Both the position numbers and the translations under genes were made by a program. A DNA stretch of 64,000 bases, taken from assembly GCA_032718475.1 (NCBI GenBank), contig JAUCBJ010007689.1, positions 25,271 through 89,270 of the forward strand. Reading direction: 5' to 3'. Positions 13,035 through 23,283 of the stretch are shown here, one piece after another. Within the stretch, counting starts at the first letter, position 1. Every line of letters begins with the position of its first letter. The notes below the pieces were generated by a model. The model searched no databases. It was not told where the DNA came from and saw only the letters and a list, made by a program, of their open reading frames with translations. The DNA comes from Nemertoderma westbladi. Lineage: Eukaryota > Xenacoelomorpha > Nemertodermatida > Nemertodermatidae.

Positions 13035-15405
13035 GGGTTTATCCCGGCGGGACTAAAAGTATATACACACCTATATACATCGTGTATATTAAAACTAGCA
13101 TCGACTAGATGAGCACCGGGGTGGCACGGATTGTATATTATTAAATATACCTCCGATCAGCTGACCACAGTGCTATCATTCCTGATTAACAGTTTTCAGA
13201 TACACAAGTTTATACCCAATATTGTTGTTCAGACTAATATTTAGCCGTTTATAAAATGTAAACACTAATTTAGTTCTGATATGGGTAATTTAATTATCGC
13301 ATTAGAGCGGTAGCCTATATATTTGTAAATTGTATGAGTTAATTATTAACCAGACTATAATAATTCAACACTACTGCGACCAATTTTGTTTCAAAGAGAC
13401 GAAATACAGTATGCATGTATATATACACAATAATACTTAAAAGATAATAAATTTTATTTAAATAGTAAATGAATAGCATTTCTAAATGTCCTGAAGGCTA
13501 TTAATAATAATGTTCAGTAAATCACCATATGTTTCTTCATGAGCCGTTAAAAAATGTCAGGTTTCCAATGTTCGAACGAAATTATTGAAATTTTATATTT
13601 GAAGATAATTTTAATGTTTTTTAATTTCTTCTTATTAATTTTTTTTAATTTCTTCTTATTAAGTGTTTTATAGCGCTTACTTCTATCGTATAACAGTACA
13701 GATTCTAATTCGTTTATTGTTTTGGTTAGATTCAGCCCTTCTTTAACCTGTGTTTTTAGGGAAAATGTCGTATTCACCACATGAATACCCACCAGTGAAA
13801 TAATACAGCAAAATTTCTGGTATACTTTAAATGGGCTTTATATAACTAACTACCTATTATATTAAATCAATGTAAAAAGCCGCAATTACAGGTTAATTTC
13901 ACCATCTTTCAAAAAATAATGCTGATAAAAACTTGTACTTAACAGTATGGAAAGTAAAACAATCTTTTTGATTATTTTTGATTAGCTACATATCACCAAT
14001 GGTCACTAATATCACTAATATACTTATCACTATACAGTAGGTGTTTATCTTTACATGGAATTATCCCCCGAAATGAAATAATAATTAATTAATAAACTTA
14101 AAAGTAATAAAACACTACTATATTACCTCGCGAATTTATAATGATTAGCAATACGTCGTTATATTGTTTAAAAGAAAATATATTTCAAAGATTTTCAAAT
14201 TCTATTTTAATGACTAGAAAATGTTCAAGTGGACGATAAATAATAATACGGCTTATAAGTCATTAGATTAGGATCGCAATCATTTTGAACTCGGGTGGGA
14301 TTAAGTTCATGCGTAGTGGTAGTAGTAAGAGATATTATTACCTAATTTAGTATTGACCACAAGGATGTTCTTATTCGAATGTTTTATGAATAATGTTGGC
14401 ATTGGCAACATATGGTGGTCTTATTAAAGTAAGTTTACGATACTGTAATGTAAAGAAGTAATGAGGATATGATATGCACATTGTATGTGAGTGCTATCGA
14501 TATGTTTATCACTTAAATTGCAGGTCGCAGGTTATTCGCTATATTTTATGCAGATTAATTATTTACTTATAATATAACTGGGGGGCTAACATTCTCTAGC
14601 TCCCATGAACGTTGCTACATTATTTTATACCATTAAGCGTTTATCACACACATATATCGGCGATGCGATATATACACGTTTTATATATTTGTAATTGTAA
14701 ATACCTTATGTAAATACATTAATAATACCGCCTTAAGTAATTAACACAAAAAAAGTATTCATTTAATCTATATAGTCTATTTATAAGCCTACATATATAC
14801 GACGACAGTTTATTTTAATTTGTCTCAGATATATTTATACAACAAATATATCTTATTAAGAAGACGACATTATTTTAATTTTTATTTTCTATTATAAAGC
14901 GGTTATTATATTTTCCTCTGTTTTGCCATATGTATCTTTTCTTTTGTTCAGCTGTATTTACTATTATGTTATCTGTAGCCGATACTAAATTATAAAATAA
15001 TAGACAGCAACTAATCCTCAATGAAGTAATATCAATTTATGATATTTAACAAAGTGCTATTTACCAAAATGACACTTCATTCTGTCATTCCTTAAATTAC
15101 AATGAAATGTAATCCAAGAGGTTATTAGTGAGTGATCTGTAGTCAGTATCTGATTGGTTGGATGACAATCGATTGCTACTGATCGCCGCCAGTACTCCCT
15201 AGTAATTAATACATAACCTATTACTGTTGTGTGCTGGTCACGTTATCTAAGTGTAGGGTACTAGGGTACTCACAGAGTTCTGCTACCTACTAATCTTAGA
15301 TTTGGAGATCTGTTGAAGACACCAAATATACAAATTAGTAATAATTTATTATTGGTGTTATCGTTATGGGTGAATGAGCGGTTTCAAGTTATTATAATTT
15401 TTTGT
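13035..15405. other. AT-rich region without a recognised gene
   Basis: No exon, RNA gene or repeat array could be supported here. The only notable open frame (minus strand, 13547-13792, 81 codons) is lysine/asparagine/isoleucine rich, as expected of AT-rich DNA, and shows no recognisable motif. Confidence 0.5.
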
Positions 15406-15406
15406 T

Positions 15407-15512
15407 GGGCACAGCTTTTGCAAAGTCGGCAATGACGTCCAGGTGAGATCGAACTGGTGACCTCCGGGTTGGAAGTCTGCGGTCTAACCATTCAGCTAGC
15501 GGCTCAGGTAAA
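15407..15512 (-). mobile_element. tRNA-derived SINE, left arm of an inverted pair
   Basis: Read on the minus strand, this copy has a tRNA-like head. It includes an A-box-like TAGCTGAATGGTTAGA, an anticodon-loop-like CTTCCAA (anticodon UCC if read as a tRNA) and a B-box-like AGTTCGATC. A tail CACCTGGACGTCATTGCCGAC...GCTGTGCCCAACAA follows. The head is not a clean cloverleaf, so this is a SINE and not a working tRNA. It pairs with a plus-strand copy 170 bp away. Confidence 0.65.
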
Positions 15513-15677
15513 AGTTAATTGTAGCGATTGGTTAAGACCTAAAGACGGCCATGTACTGTAGGGTTGAGCACAGTGGCAGCAAATGATGGTAGTGACAGCT
15601 AGACTAGATGGCAGTGTCATGAAGAGGTAAATTACGGACATACAAGGTATCAGATAGTATTTCCAGGTGTATATTTT

Positions 15678-15792
15678 ACCTGAGCCGCTAGCTGAATGGT
15701 TAGAGCGTCAGACTTCCAACCCGGGGGTCATCAGTTCGATCCCACCTGGACGTCATTGCCGACTTTACAAAAGCTGTGCCCAACAAATATGT
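15678..15792 (+). mobile_element. tRNA-derived SINE, right arm of an inverted pair
   Basis: Plus-strand copy of the same family, about 90% like the left arm by eye: A-box-like part near 15687-15704, CTTCCAA near 15711, B-box-like GTTCGATCCC near 15733, tail ending GCTGTGCCCAACAA near 15787. The two copies face outward around 165 bp of unrelated sequence and could form a long hairpin. Confidence 0.65.
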
Positions 15793-16707
15793 TATAACAA
15801 AATAGTAAGGCATCATGGTCTAAATTAAATAATCTATTAAAGTTAACTTGACAACTTCTCTAAAGTAAAGACTTTTACACAGTTTTACATAGCATGCAAG
15901 ACCTTAAACCAGCAGAGTTAATAGAGTTTCTAATAAAACTAAAAGTATTTATCTATTAACTTGGGTAAGTGTAGCATTAGAGATACCTAACAGCGAGGGG
16001 TTGCTCACTTTTTGTCAATCATTAATCTCATATATCTGCGATGCTCGCAATTTTTTGCTATTCAATAAATTATATAAACCGAGGCGAGGCGCTTTAGTTC
16101 GAATCGCAAGCTTAATTCCTTACCAGCTGCAGCTGTCGCGATCAATGGCTTTTCTTCCCGTCGGAAATCTGAAATTAATTACCAGCCCATTCCAATACAT
16201 TTTAATACCCTCCCCCCATCCACATCCATTATTCAATGCGCCTCTCAAGTTGGCTTGGTCGCAGAAAATATAATTGTTTTTCTGATAAGAACTTAATGTT
16301 TTTCATGACTGCGATGCGATGTGAGGATCAGGGGAGCTCTTTGTCATTCATTGCCATTCATTCAACGAACCTCGGCACCGAGTCGTGCATGAATCGCTCC
16401 AGTACGTTGGTGCTCGAGGCTGAACAGGATGAGAAGAAGTCGTTAGACACACATGTTAGGATAGAAGTGACAGCTCGTTGCTGCAACTTCTGTTTTGCGT
16501 CCTCGTACGATAGAGTTTTAGCAACACAAACTTCCAGACTTCTTTGCTACGCTTCGTAGCTACCTACCTGCGAAGTCCACCAACAGTGATGGAATGTGTT
16601 CGGAAGCCAATATATTTACGTACTGTAAATACAGGGAATCATCACCCACAAGACACAGCAACCTCAGCGTTGAGAGAGGCTCAACCTCTAGTGAACCTTC
16701 ATTAGCA
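15793..16707. other. Unassigned sequence
   Basis: No supported gene. 16280-16660 has higher GC and open frames on the plus strand (16001-16273, 16236-16559), but no domain, splice context or composition supports translation. It may be an old transposon remnant. Confidence 0.4.
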
Positions 16708-17826
16708 GAACGATGGCCCAACCCCCTTCAGTGATCCAGTAGAACGATGGCCCAACCCCACTTCAGTGATCCAGTAGAACGATGGCCCAACCCCCTTCAG
16801 TGATCCAGTAGAACGATGGTCCAACCCCCTTCAGTGATCCAGTAGAACGATGGCCCAATCCCCTTCAGTGATCCAGTAGAACGATGGCCCAATCCCCTTC
16901 AGTGATCCAGTAGAACGATGGCCCAATCCCCTTCAGTGATCCAGTAGAACGATGGCCCAACCCCCTTCAGTGATCCAGTAGAACGATGGCCCAACCCCCT
17001 TCAGTGATCCAGTAGAACGATGGCCCAACCCCCTTCAGTGATCCAGTAGAACGATGGCCCAACACCCTTCAGTGATCCAGTAGAACGAAGGCCCAACCCC
17101 CTTCAGTGATCCAGTAGAACGATGGCCCAACCCCCTTCAGTGATCCAGTAGAACGATGGCCCAACCCTCTTCAGTGATCCAGTAGAACGATGGCCCAACC
17201 CCCTTCAGTGATCCAGTAGAACGATGGCCCAACCCCCTTCAGTGATCCAGTAGAACGATGGCCCAACCCCCTTCAGTGATCCAGTAGAACGATGGCCCAA
17301 CCCCCTTCAGTGATCCAGTAGAACGATGGCCCAACCCCCTTCAGTGATCCAGTAGAACGATGGCCCAACCCCCTTCAGTGATCCAGTAGAACGATGGCCC
17401 AACCCCTTCAGTGATCCAGTAGAACGATGGCCCAACCCCTTCAGTGATCCAGTAGAACGATGGCCCAACCCTCTTCAGTGATCCAGTAGAACGATGGCCC
17501 AACCCCCTTCAGTGATCCAGTAGAACGATAGCCCAACCCCCTTCAGTGATCCAGTAGAACGATGGCCCAACCCCCTTCAGTGATCCAGTAGAACGATGGC
17601 CCAACCCCTTCAGTGATCCAGTAGAACGATGGCCCAATCCCCTTCAGTGATCAAGTAGAACGATGGCCCAACCCCCTTCAGTGATCCAGTAGAACGATGG
17701 CCCAACCCCCTTCAGTGATCCAGTAAAACGATGGCCCAACCCCCTTCAGTGATCCAGTAGAACGATGGCCCAACCCCCTTCAGTGATCCAGTAGAACGAT
17801 GGCCCAACCCCCTTCAGTGATCCAGT
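16708..17826. repeat. 34-bp minisatellite, about 33 copies
   Basis: Head-to-tail units of GATCCAGTAGAACGATGG followed by CCCAACCCCCTTCAGT, 34 bp. A few units are 33 or 35 bp because the C run varies. Copies are nearly identical, with scattered substitutions (CCCAATCC, GATAGCCC, AAGGCCC). The unit does not give a shared open frame. Confidence 0.95.
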
Positions 17827-17840
17827 ATACATTTTATTTT

Positions 17841-17874
17841 TAGGTCCGCGTAGCGAGACCTAGAGTATTCAATC

Positions 17875-17914
<40 letters not shown>

Positions 17915-17922
17915 GGTGGTGT
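17841..17922. repeat. Short hairpin followed by (TTG)n microsatellite
   Basis: 17841-17862 is a perfect inverted repeat, TAGGTC...GACCTA, with an inner CGC-GTA-GCG. After TAGAGTATTCAATC a (TTG)n run of about 15 units begins near 17875. A hairpin plus a simple repeat right at the end of the minisatellite looks like the end of a small transposon, but no second end was found. Confidence 0.6.
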
Positions 17923-17960
17923 TAATTTCCAGATAGGTTTTGGTATTAAAGCTTTGTACG

Positions 17961-17991
17961 GCCCCAGTAGCTCAGTTGGCAGAGCATGGGT
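17961..17991 (+). mobile_element. Truncated tRNA-like SINE head
   Basis: GCCCCAGTAGCTCAGTTGG then CAGAGCA is a clear tRNA 5' half with an A box. The sequence stops resembling a tRNA right after it: no anticodon arm or B box follows. It is best read as a truncated SINE head. Confidence 0.45.
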
Positions 17992-18104
17992 GAATTATTT
18001 TTGTTGTAAGATTGGTAGTTAGCCATTCAAGAAGAAAGTTCATGCGTTAGTAGACGTGGACCGAACTTGTTATACTAGGTAATTTGCTGTACATTATTAT
18101 TTAG

Positions 18105-18260
18105 GTAAACTTGGTGAAGTCAATGAAACAGCAAGGGAGCGACGCTATACGTACCCACCAGAATCTAAAGCGCGAAGCTGCTTTGAGCAAACGAGTCAAA
18201 GATGACGCTGCTATGGATAAACTACGGCAAGTCAGAATAAACCTGGAAAATCTTTCAATG
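18105..18260 (+). CDS. Putative internal exon of an unrecognised split gene (exon A)
   Basis: A 156-bp segment bounded by a good acceptor (ATTATTATTTAG, with an in-frame TAG inside the intron) and a consensus donor (ATG|GTAAGT at 18261). It is open in one frame for 52 codons and is phase 0 at both ends. The peptide is charged and helical-looking (begins VNLVKSMKQQGSDAIRTHQN; later KRVKDDAAMDKLRQ), unlike the repeat-derived frames around it. Phase and style match candidate exons at 41135 and 44185, so all three probably belong to one gene on this strand. The protein family is not recognised; a coiled-coil or basic helical protein is the most that can be said. Upstream exons were not found in this window. 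Confidence 0.55.
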
Positions 18261-18553
18261 GTAAGTTTGGTAGGAGAGATGAGGAGATTCTCAACTGTTA
18301 AAAGTTATGTCGTGATAAACTTTTTTGTATCGCATTTGTATTCCAAACTTTAAGCACCTTATACCTTGCTTATATTAACTTACACTTTAAATGATCAACT
18401 TACTGTGTTACATATTGCATTTCTATGTCTAGGCCCACCAGTTAAACGGTAAAGTAGGCAACCCAAGTAGGCTCCTCTCTCTTGGCTATTACCCATAAGG
18501 CTCCAGTGAGCCACACCAATCACGATAACTTCACTATCTAACCATTTTATTTA

Positions 18554-18569
18554 CCCCCCCCCCCCCCCC
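18554..18569. repeat. Poly(C) tract
   Basis: A run of 16 C in an otherwise AT-rich stretch, next to the start of a small TIR element. Confidence 0.9.
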
Positions 18570-18581
18570 TTTTCTTTTTTA

Positions 18582-18980
18582 AAGTGCTAACTTAAAGTGC
18601 TAACCAAACCTGCCAAATGAATTCTAAAGCCATGATTGGTCCAAATTTGCTTTCAGTTTGGCTGTTAGCACTTTAAAGTTTTTGCAAACTCGGACATGTG
18701 TATGTGTAAATTGCGATGCGCCCCCTAGCGTTTCATGTGTGCATCACTATATTGGCTGAATCTTCTGTAGTGCTAACTTTGTGTGTAAATGTTAGCAGTA
18801 TAACATTTTGATAGTAAAGTTAATATAGTGCTAACTGCACTGTGTAAATATTAGCAGTATAATATTTTAAAAGTAAATTGAATATACTGTAGTGCTAACC
18901 TAGTATGAAAATGATGGCAATCATAATGAACTAATTGATTGCTTTTTATGAGACGTAATAATCTCGTCGAGTTAGCACTT
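18582..18980. mobile_element. Short TIR element (MITE-like), TA flanks
   Basis: Begins AAGTGCTAAC and ends GTTAGCACTT, a perfect 10-bp terminal inverted repeat. TA lies directly outside both ends, as expected of a Tc1/mariner-type insertion. The motif recurs inside in both directions (near 18594, 18662, 18773, 18830, 18891), and two imperfect 60-bp direct repeats (TAGTGCTAAC...GTTAGCAGTATAA) lie near 18770-18880. No coding capacity. With so short a TIR the exact ends are uncertain. Confidence 0.5.
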
Positions 18981-19066
18981 TATAATTTCTACCATCGCAA
19001 AATATTCAACACAAACACACCTTCCAATGGTTTGTAAATCAGACAGCATAAAGTATAGCAATGCTT

Positions 19067-19607
19067 TGCCGTGCAATATAAAAAGACCGCAAGTCACAAA
19101 AAGTCATTTCCAGTAAAACGCAAATTACTGTTTGCTTTCAGATTGTTGGTTTAATATGTCAGTAAATTACTAATTTTTTATAACCCTACGCAATTTGGGG
19201 CGGAAAATTTTTCTACGTGATTACTGTAGTTTTCACTTTCCATTAATATTTTGACTTCAGGGTAATTATTTGTACTTACGGTATTTTTGCATTATACAAC
19301 CTGTATGTAAATACATATTTCAAGACACATTTCAATAAAACCGTATGTGCGTTTTCTTATTATCTATGCAATGACAAAACACCGCAAGTCTTGTGACTTA
19401 GGTTTTTTTGCATAAATTTAAGTGATTTACGGTTGTAACATATACTGTACATCTGTTGTGAATTACGGCCTTTCTACATTGCATATCTCGAGAACTAGAT
19501 TAGATACGGCGTTCTCGATTATAACATTAGATAGAGCGCATTTTTTAGACCCAGAAAAAGTGAATTTTGGAAAAATGCGACTTACGGTCTTTTTACATTG
19601 CACGGCA
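19067..19607. mobile_element. TIR element of about 540 bp (MITE-like)
   Basis: Left end TGCCGTGCAATATAAAAAG then ACCGCAAGTC; right end, read on the other strand, TGCCGTGCAATGTAAAAAG then ACCGTAAGTC. That is a 29-bp terminal inverted repeat with two differences. Shorter forms (CCGCAAGTC, TTACGG) recur inside. No target duplication could be made out and no transposase is present. Superfamily not assigned. Confidence 0.65.
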
Positions 19608-19861
19608 TAATAGGACTTTTGATACGCCGCTGACCATTCTCATTGGCTCGCATATGAAAATATGAAAATTCCTCTTCTCTCCATTCTGCTTTCATCTCCC
19701 CATGGAAGTCTTTAGGGATCGATCATCGATCTATAGGGATTGTCCACCTCACAACTTAGCAATGGTGCTATCGCTTGGCTGGTTGGCATTGACTGCTGCC
19801 ACCCATTAAGTGATTGCAACAACACATAATTACCTTTACATAATATTTAAAGATAAATCAA

Positions 19862-20020
19862 ATGTCTCTAACGATTAACGAATGTTTCCGCTTGGTTGCA
19901 ATTATGGATGAGGCATTTCAAAGGATTGGGTGGACACAGCTAATTGACTTCCTTAGAAAACACTATCCTTCCTCTGTAAACTACAATACCGCCGCCGTTT
20001 TAAATCGGTGCACGCCCTAA
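19862..20020 (+). CDS. Small open reading frame, 52 codons, unknown
   Basis: ATG-initiated frame beginning MSLTINECFRLVAIMDEAFQ and ending TAA at 20018-20020. Its composition looks more protein-like than the random frames nearby (mixed hydrophobic and polar residues, W, no low complexity). No domain is recognised and no splice sites or promoter were identified. It may be a relic of a transposon protein or a chance frame. Confidence 0.2.
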   Translation: MSLTINECFRLVAIMDEAFQRIGWTQLIDFLRKHYPSSVNYNTAAVLNRCTP

Positions 20021-20762
20021 TCATCAATTGGAGCAGTTGGAGGAAAGGAGATCCGTCCAGGAGCATTTTAATTCATTTTCTTAAATATCTATTATAGATA
20101 GGTAGTACAGCATACGTAATACAATCTAGTAGATAGTACGTACTGTAGGTAGTTACAGCACAATCAGAATAGAAAATACATAATTATAATTAATATAGAA
20201 TTCATATATAATTAATATAGACAGGACAAAGACAATATGAAAGAGCATAATGTGGTGAAGTTTAATATATCGTCTAGTTCCTGCGATAAACCCGGAATGT
20301 AACTGATATTTAATCTTTCGCTACAAATTTAACTGAAAAAGTTGCAATTCGAATTAGGATGCCATGAAATTAAATTATTGCACATTCTATTACTTAAATA
20401 AGTTAGGTTATTAAGTGAACATTTATTTAAAGTACGTTTTAAATTTATACCTGTAGTTGACCTACAATCGAAAATACAGGAATTACCTAAAAAACGCACA
20501 GATGGCTTATTACAAATGAGAATAATTAACACAAAATTTTACAAACCTAGATTTAATCAGAGAAAAAGGGTGGGAAAATTGATAATATTTTCAACAATAA
20601 ACATGTGTGTCGTACGAGGTAGACTCCAAACAATTCGTAGATTTATATTCCACGAAGTCATTAACCGAATACATTCTTTAGACCAAAAATCCCATAAAGG
20701 ACTGTCATAAAAGGTAATACAGTATACTGTAGTACTGTATGTACAGTATATACAGTACGTTG

Positions 20763-20800
20763 TGGTATATAGAGAGGACTCTCTCTACATTGCAGACTCG
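20763..20800 (+). promoter_or_regulatory. Possible TATA-type promoter of the DHRS1-like gene
   Basis: GGTATATAGAGAGG near 20764-20777 resembles a TATA box. Transcription from about 30 bp downstream would give a leader of about 205 bp before the ATG at 21002. This rests on one motif in AT-rich DNA. Confidence 0.2.
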
Positions 20801-21001
20801 CTTACTTGTTCGGACTCGTTATCTGCGGATAATTAACTGTCCTGACAGACAATAAAGCGCTAACAAGGCCTATCTGAAATAATGCATGCACATTGCACAT
20901 TGCCAAAGCGATATATTTTTAGCTGTTAACCGTAGTCAGTTTGTTGTGATTGTGCATCATTTTGTTCCTGTAAAATTAAAAATTACCATTTAATTGGAAA
21001 A

Positions 21002-22000
21002 ATGTTAAAAGGTAAAGTAGCTATTGTTACTGGAGCTTCGCGTGGTATCGGGAAAGGGATTGCGGTACAGCTGGGCGCGGCAGGGGCGACGGTATATGTA
21101 ACCGGACGAACATTAAACCCGCGTGATGATAAACCTGGAATATCCTTAGTCGAAGTCGCGCGAGAGATCGAAGACGCAGGGGGTGTGGGAGTGCCGGTGC
21201 AATGCGACCACAAGAACGAGGGCGAAATAAAGGCAGTGTTCGATCGAGTTAGTTCGGAACAAGAGGGACGACTGGACGTTCTCGTTAACAACTGCTACCA
21301 GGCAGTCGATGTGCTGGAACAATCTGTCAAAAATAACTTCTGGGAAATAGATCCGGGTATCTTTGAGGTGACCAACAACGTCGGTCTCAAGGCCCATTAC
21401 GTCGCTTCTGTTTACGCCGCTCGCATGATGGTACCGCGGAAACGAGGACTCATATTGAACATCTCGTCTCTAGGAAGCCAAGGTTATGCGTTCACTCCCT
21501 CGTACGGGATAGGTAAATGTGCTGTGGATCGAATGGCCATTGATTGCGGGTTGGAACTGCGACAACACAAAGTTGCATTTGTTGTTCTCAGTCCGGGACC
21601 TGTGCTAACGGAAACTTTCACGAAACTTGTAGCCAACATCCGTCTTCAGTTAGAAACGGACGCGGAACTCGTATCCAAATCCGATTTAGAATTTTACAAC
21701 CTTTTTAAAGACGGGGAATCATGTCAGTACGTCGGACAATGCGTCGCAAATTTGGCCGCCGAACCTAACATTATGAATAAAAGCTGCGGAACCTACCTAA
21801 CAGCGGAGGTTGGCATAGAGTACGGGTTGACGGACTGTAACGGGAGGCGGCCGATCAACCATCGCTCGCTGTCCGGAGCCCTACAGGAGTTGGGCTACAC
21901 TTGGTTAGCACGTTTAATACCCGGTTTTATTCCCATGCCCTGGTGGGCTATTCAGTGGGCTATGTACTCCCATTTCGTGGACAAACAAAAATCAACATGA
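21002..22000 (+). CDS. DHRS1: DHRS1-like short-chain dehydrogenase/reductase, intronless
   Basis: Complete 332-codon frame in a good start context (A at -3). It is a classical-type SDR with an N-terminal Rossmann fold. TGASRGIG at residues 10-17 is the dinucleotide-binding glycine motif, and LVNN at 94-97 and NNVG at 125-128 are typical SDR asparagine motifs. The likely catalytic residues are Ser155 (in NISS), Tyr168 and Lys172 (YGIGK), with SPGP at 197-200. The overall pattern (GRLDVLVNN, FWE, NNVGL.AHY..SVY.ARMMVP, PNI, YGL.D..GR) matches animal DHRS1, an NAD(P)H-dependent carbonyl/steroid reductase linked to the endoplasmic reticulum. Vertebrate DHRS1 is slightly shorter (about 313 residues). 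The C-terminus is hydrophobic and tryptophan-rich, fitting membrane association. The frame has no intron and lies between exons A and B of another putative gene on the same strand, so it may be a nested gene or retrocopy. No exact AATAAA signal was seen shortly after the stop. Confidence 0.92.
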   Translation: MLKGKVAIVTGASRGIGKGIAVQLGAAGATVYVTGRTLNPRDDKPGISLVEVAREIEDAGGVGVPVQCDHKNEGEIKAVFDRVSSEQEGRLDVLVNNCYQAVDVLEQSVKNNFWEIDPGIFEVTNNVGLKAHYVASVYAARMMVPRKRGLILNISSLGSQGYAFTPSYGIGKCAVDRMAIDCGLELRQHKVAFVVLSPGPVLTETFTKLVANIRLQLETDAELVSKSDLEFYNLFKDGESCQYVGQCVANLAAEPNIMNKSCGTYLTAEVGIEYGLTDCNGRRPINHRSLSGALQELGYTWLARLIPGFIPMPWWAIQWAMYSHFVDKQKST

Positions 22001-22226
22001 TCCAGTACCATGTTATACAAATAGTTGATGATATTAAAAAGCTAAAATCAACGGTTTGCACTGTTTGAAATTTTTTTTCATAGCATTGTAGTTAGTGAAG
22101 GTTATTTAACTTAACAGGTGGTGGTTTAAATATTCATAATGTTGTTCTGTGTAATGCATGCAGTAATTTACAGTTTAATTTAAATGCAGTAATTTAAAGA
22201 TAAGTTTTTAATTCTAGTTGAGAGGG

Positions 22227-22410
22227 CTTAAACTACCGGTACTTAACTTCTTTAAAAAAATGTTTCTTCGCGTTTCCACGTTTCTTCCGAAAAGGACCCA
22301 GAAAAACTAAACATAACATACTACCTAAATAAGGATGATGTTTGAGCTTGACCCATGGAAGATTAGAGCCATTTAATATATTATTTACAGTTGGCGGATC
22401 CGCAGATTCC
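22227..22410. repeat. Direct repeat D, left copy
   Basis: From CTTAAACTACCGGTACTTAA to GGATCCGCAGATTCCA. The sequence recurs at 23135-23283, mostly identical, but this copy has about 38 extra bases. The two copies exactly flank the TIR element between them. Confidence 0.85.
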
Positions 22411-22414
22411 AGTT

Positions 22415-23134
22415 GGGTGCGGGTCGATTCGCATTCGCCCCTCGACCTATTCGCACCAAGTCTATTTGCCCCAGTAATATAATATACAGTATGTAATATA
22501 ATAATGAATAGGGTCTATACTATAACTAACTATCACTGTTCAAATATTTTTAGCTTATCTAGGTATCATTTTTTATCATTCTAATTCAAAAAATCGAATT
22601 ATAACACTCGGACTCGATAATATGTAACATAATTTACAAATTACAATTACGTGTACTATACAGCGTGACAGCTGTGTAGTATATTGCATACATAGTCTGA
22701 CAGTAGCCTAGACATGCTAGATAAATATTTAAAATGTTTTAAATATTTATGAGTAGGCTAGCTACATGCTGACATGTTTATTGTTCAATAAACATATCAG
22801 CATGTAGCCAGCAGCCTGCTCATAAATATTTAAAACAATAAACATGTCAGCATGTCATAAGTCATTTTACATATGCTGTTCTGCAGTTCTGTAATTATGC
22901 CCAACAGTTTATTGTTGCTCACATCAACTCACAATTGAATCATCAAATCCCTTGATCGTCATGCGGATGGGTTTTTCTAATAGTTTTGTACAAGCCATAA
23001 GCTGACAAGAATTAGTACCATATTAGTCCGACTCAGAACATATTAAATAATTTATAATTATATGTGGCGAATTGACTGCCATATGTTCCTAAAATCTGGG
23101 GCGAATAGGTCGAGGGGCGAATAGACTCGCACCC
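22415..23134. mobile_element. 720-bp TIR element with a central fold-back
   Basis: Left end GGGTGCGGGTCGATTCG...CCCCTCGACCTATTCG; right end, read on the other strand, GGGTGCGAGTCTATTCGCCC then CTCGACCTATTCGCCCC. This gives a terminal inverted repeat of about 37-40 bp with a 4-bp insertion in the left copy. The middle holds a long hairpin (22735-22837). No transposase frame. The element lies exactly between two copies of a 150-180-bp direct repeat, much longer than a normal target duplication. Confidence 0.7.
22735..22837. repeat. Near-perfect inverted repeat, 49-52-bp arms
   Basis: Arm 22735-22783 (TGTTTTAAATATTTATGAG...CATGTTTATTG) pairs with arm 22786-22837 across a 2-bp centre, with few mismatches. 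The short word CAATAAACATGTCAGCATG is repeated again at 22836-22855, so alternative hairpins are possible. Confidence 0.85.
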
Positions 23135-23283
23135 TTAAACTACCGGTACTTAAACTTGTTTAAAAAACCCAAAGGACCCAGAAAAACTAAACATAACATA
23201 CTACCTAAATAAAGATGATGTGACCCATGGAAGATTAGAGCCATTTAATATATTATTTACAGTTGGCGGATCCGCGGATTCCA
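23135..23283. repeat. Direct repeat D, right copy
   Basis: Starts at the first base after the right TIR (TTAAACTACCGGTACTTAAA) and ends GGATCCGCGGATTCCA. It is shorter than the left copy because it lacks the stretch with TTTCTTCGCGTTTCC and a GTTTGAGCT insert. Confidence 0.85.

Noticed and set aside
15678-15750. A functional tRNA-Gly(UCC) gene
   Set aside because: Acceptor and D arms do not pair well, and the unit continues into a shared SINE tail with an inverted second copy.
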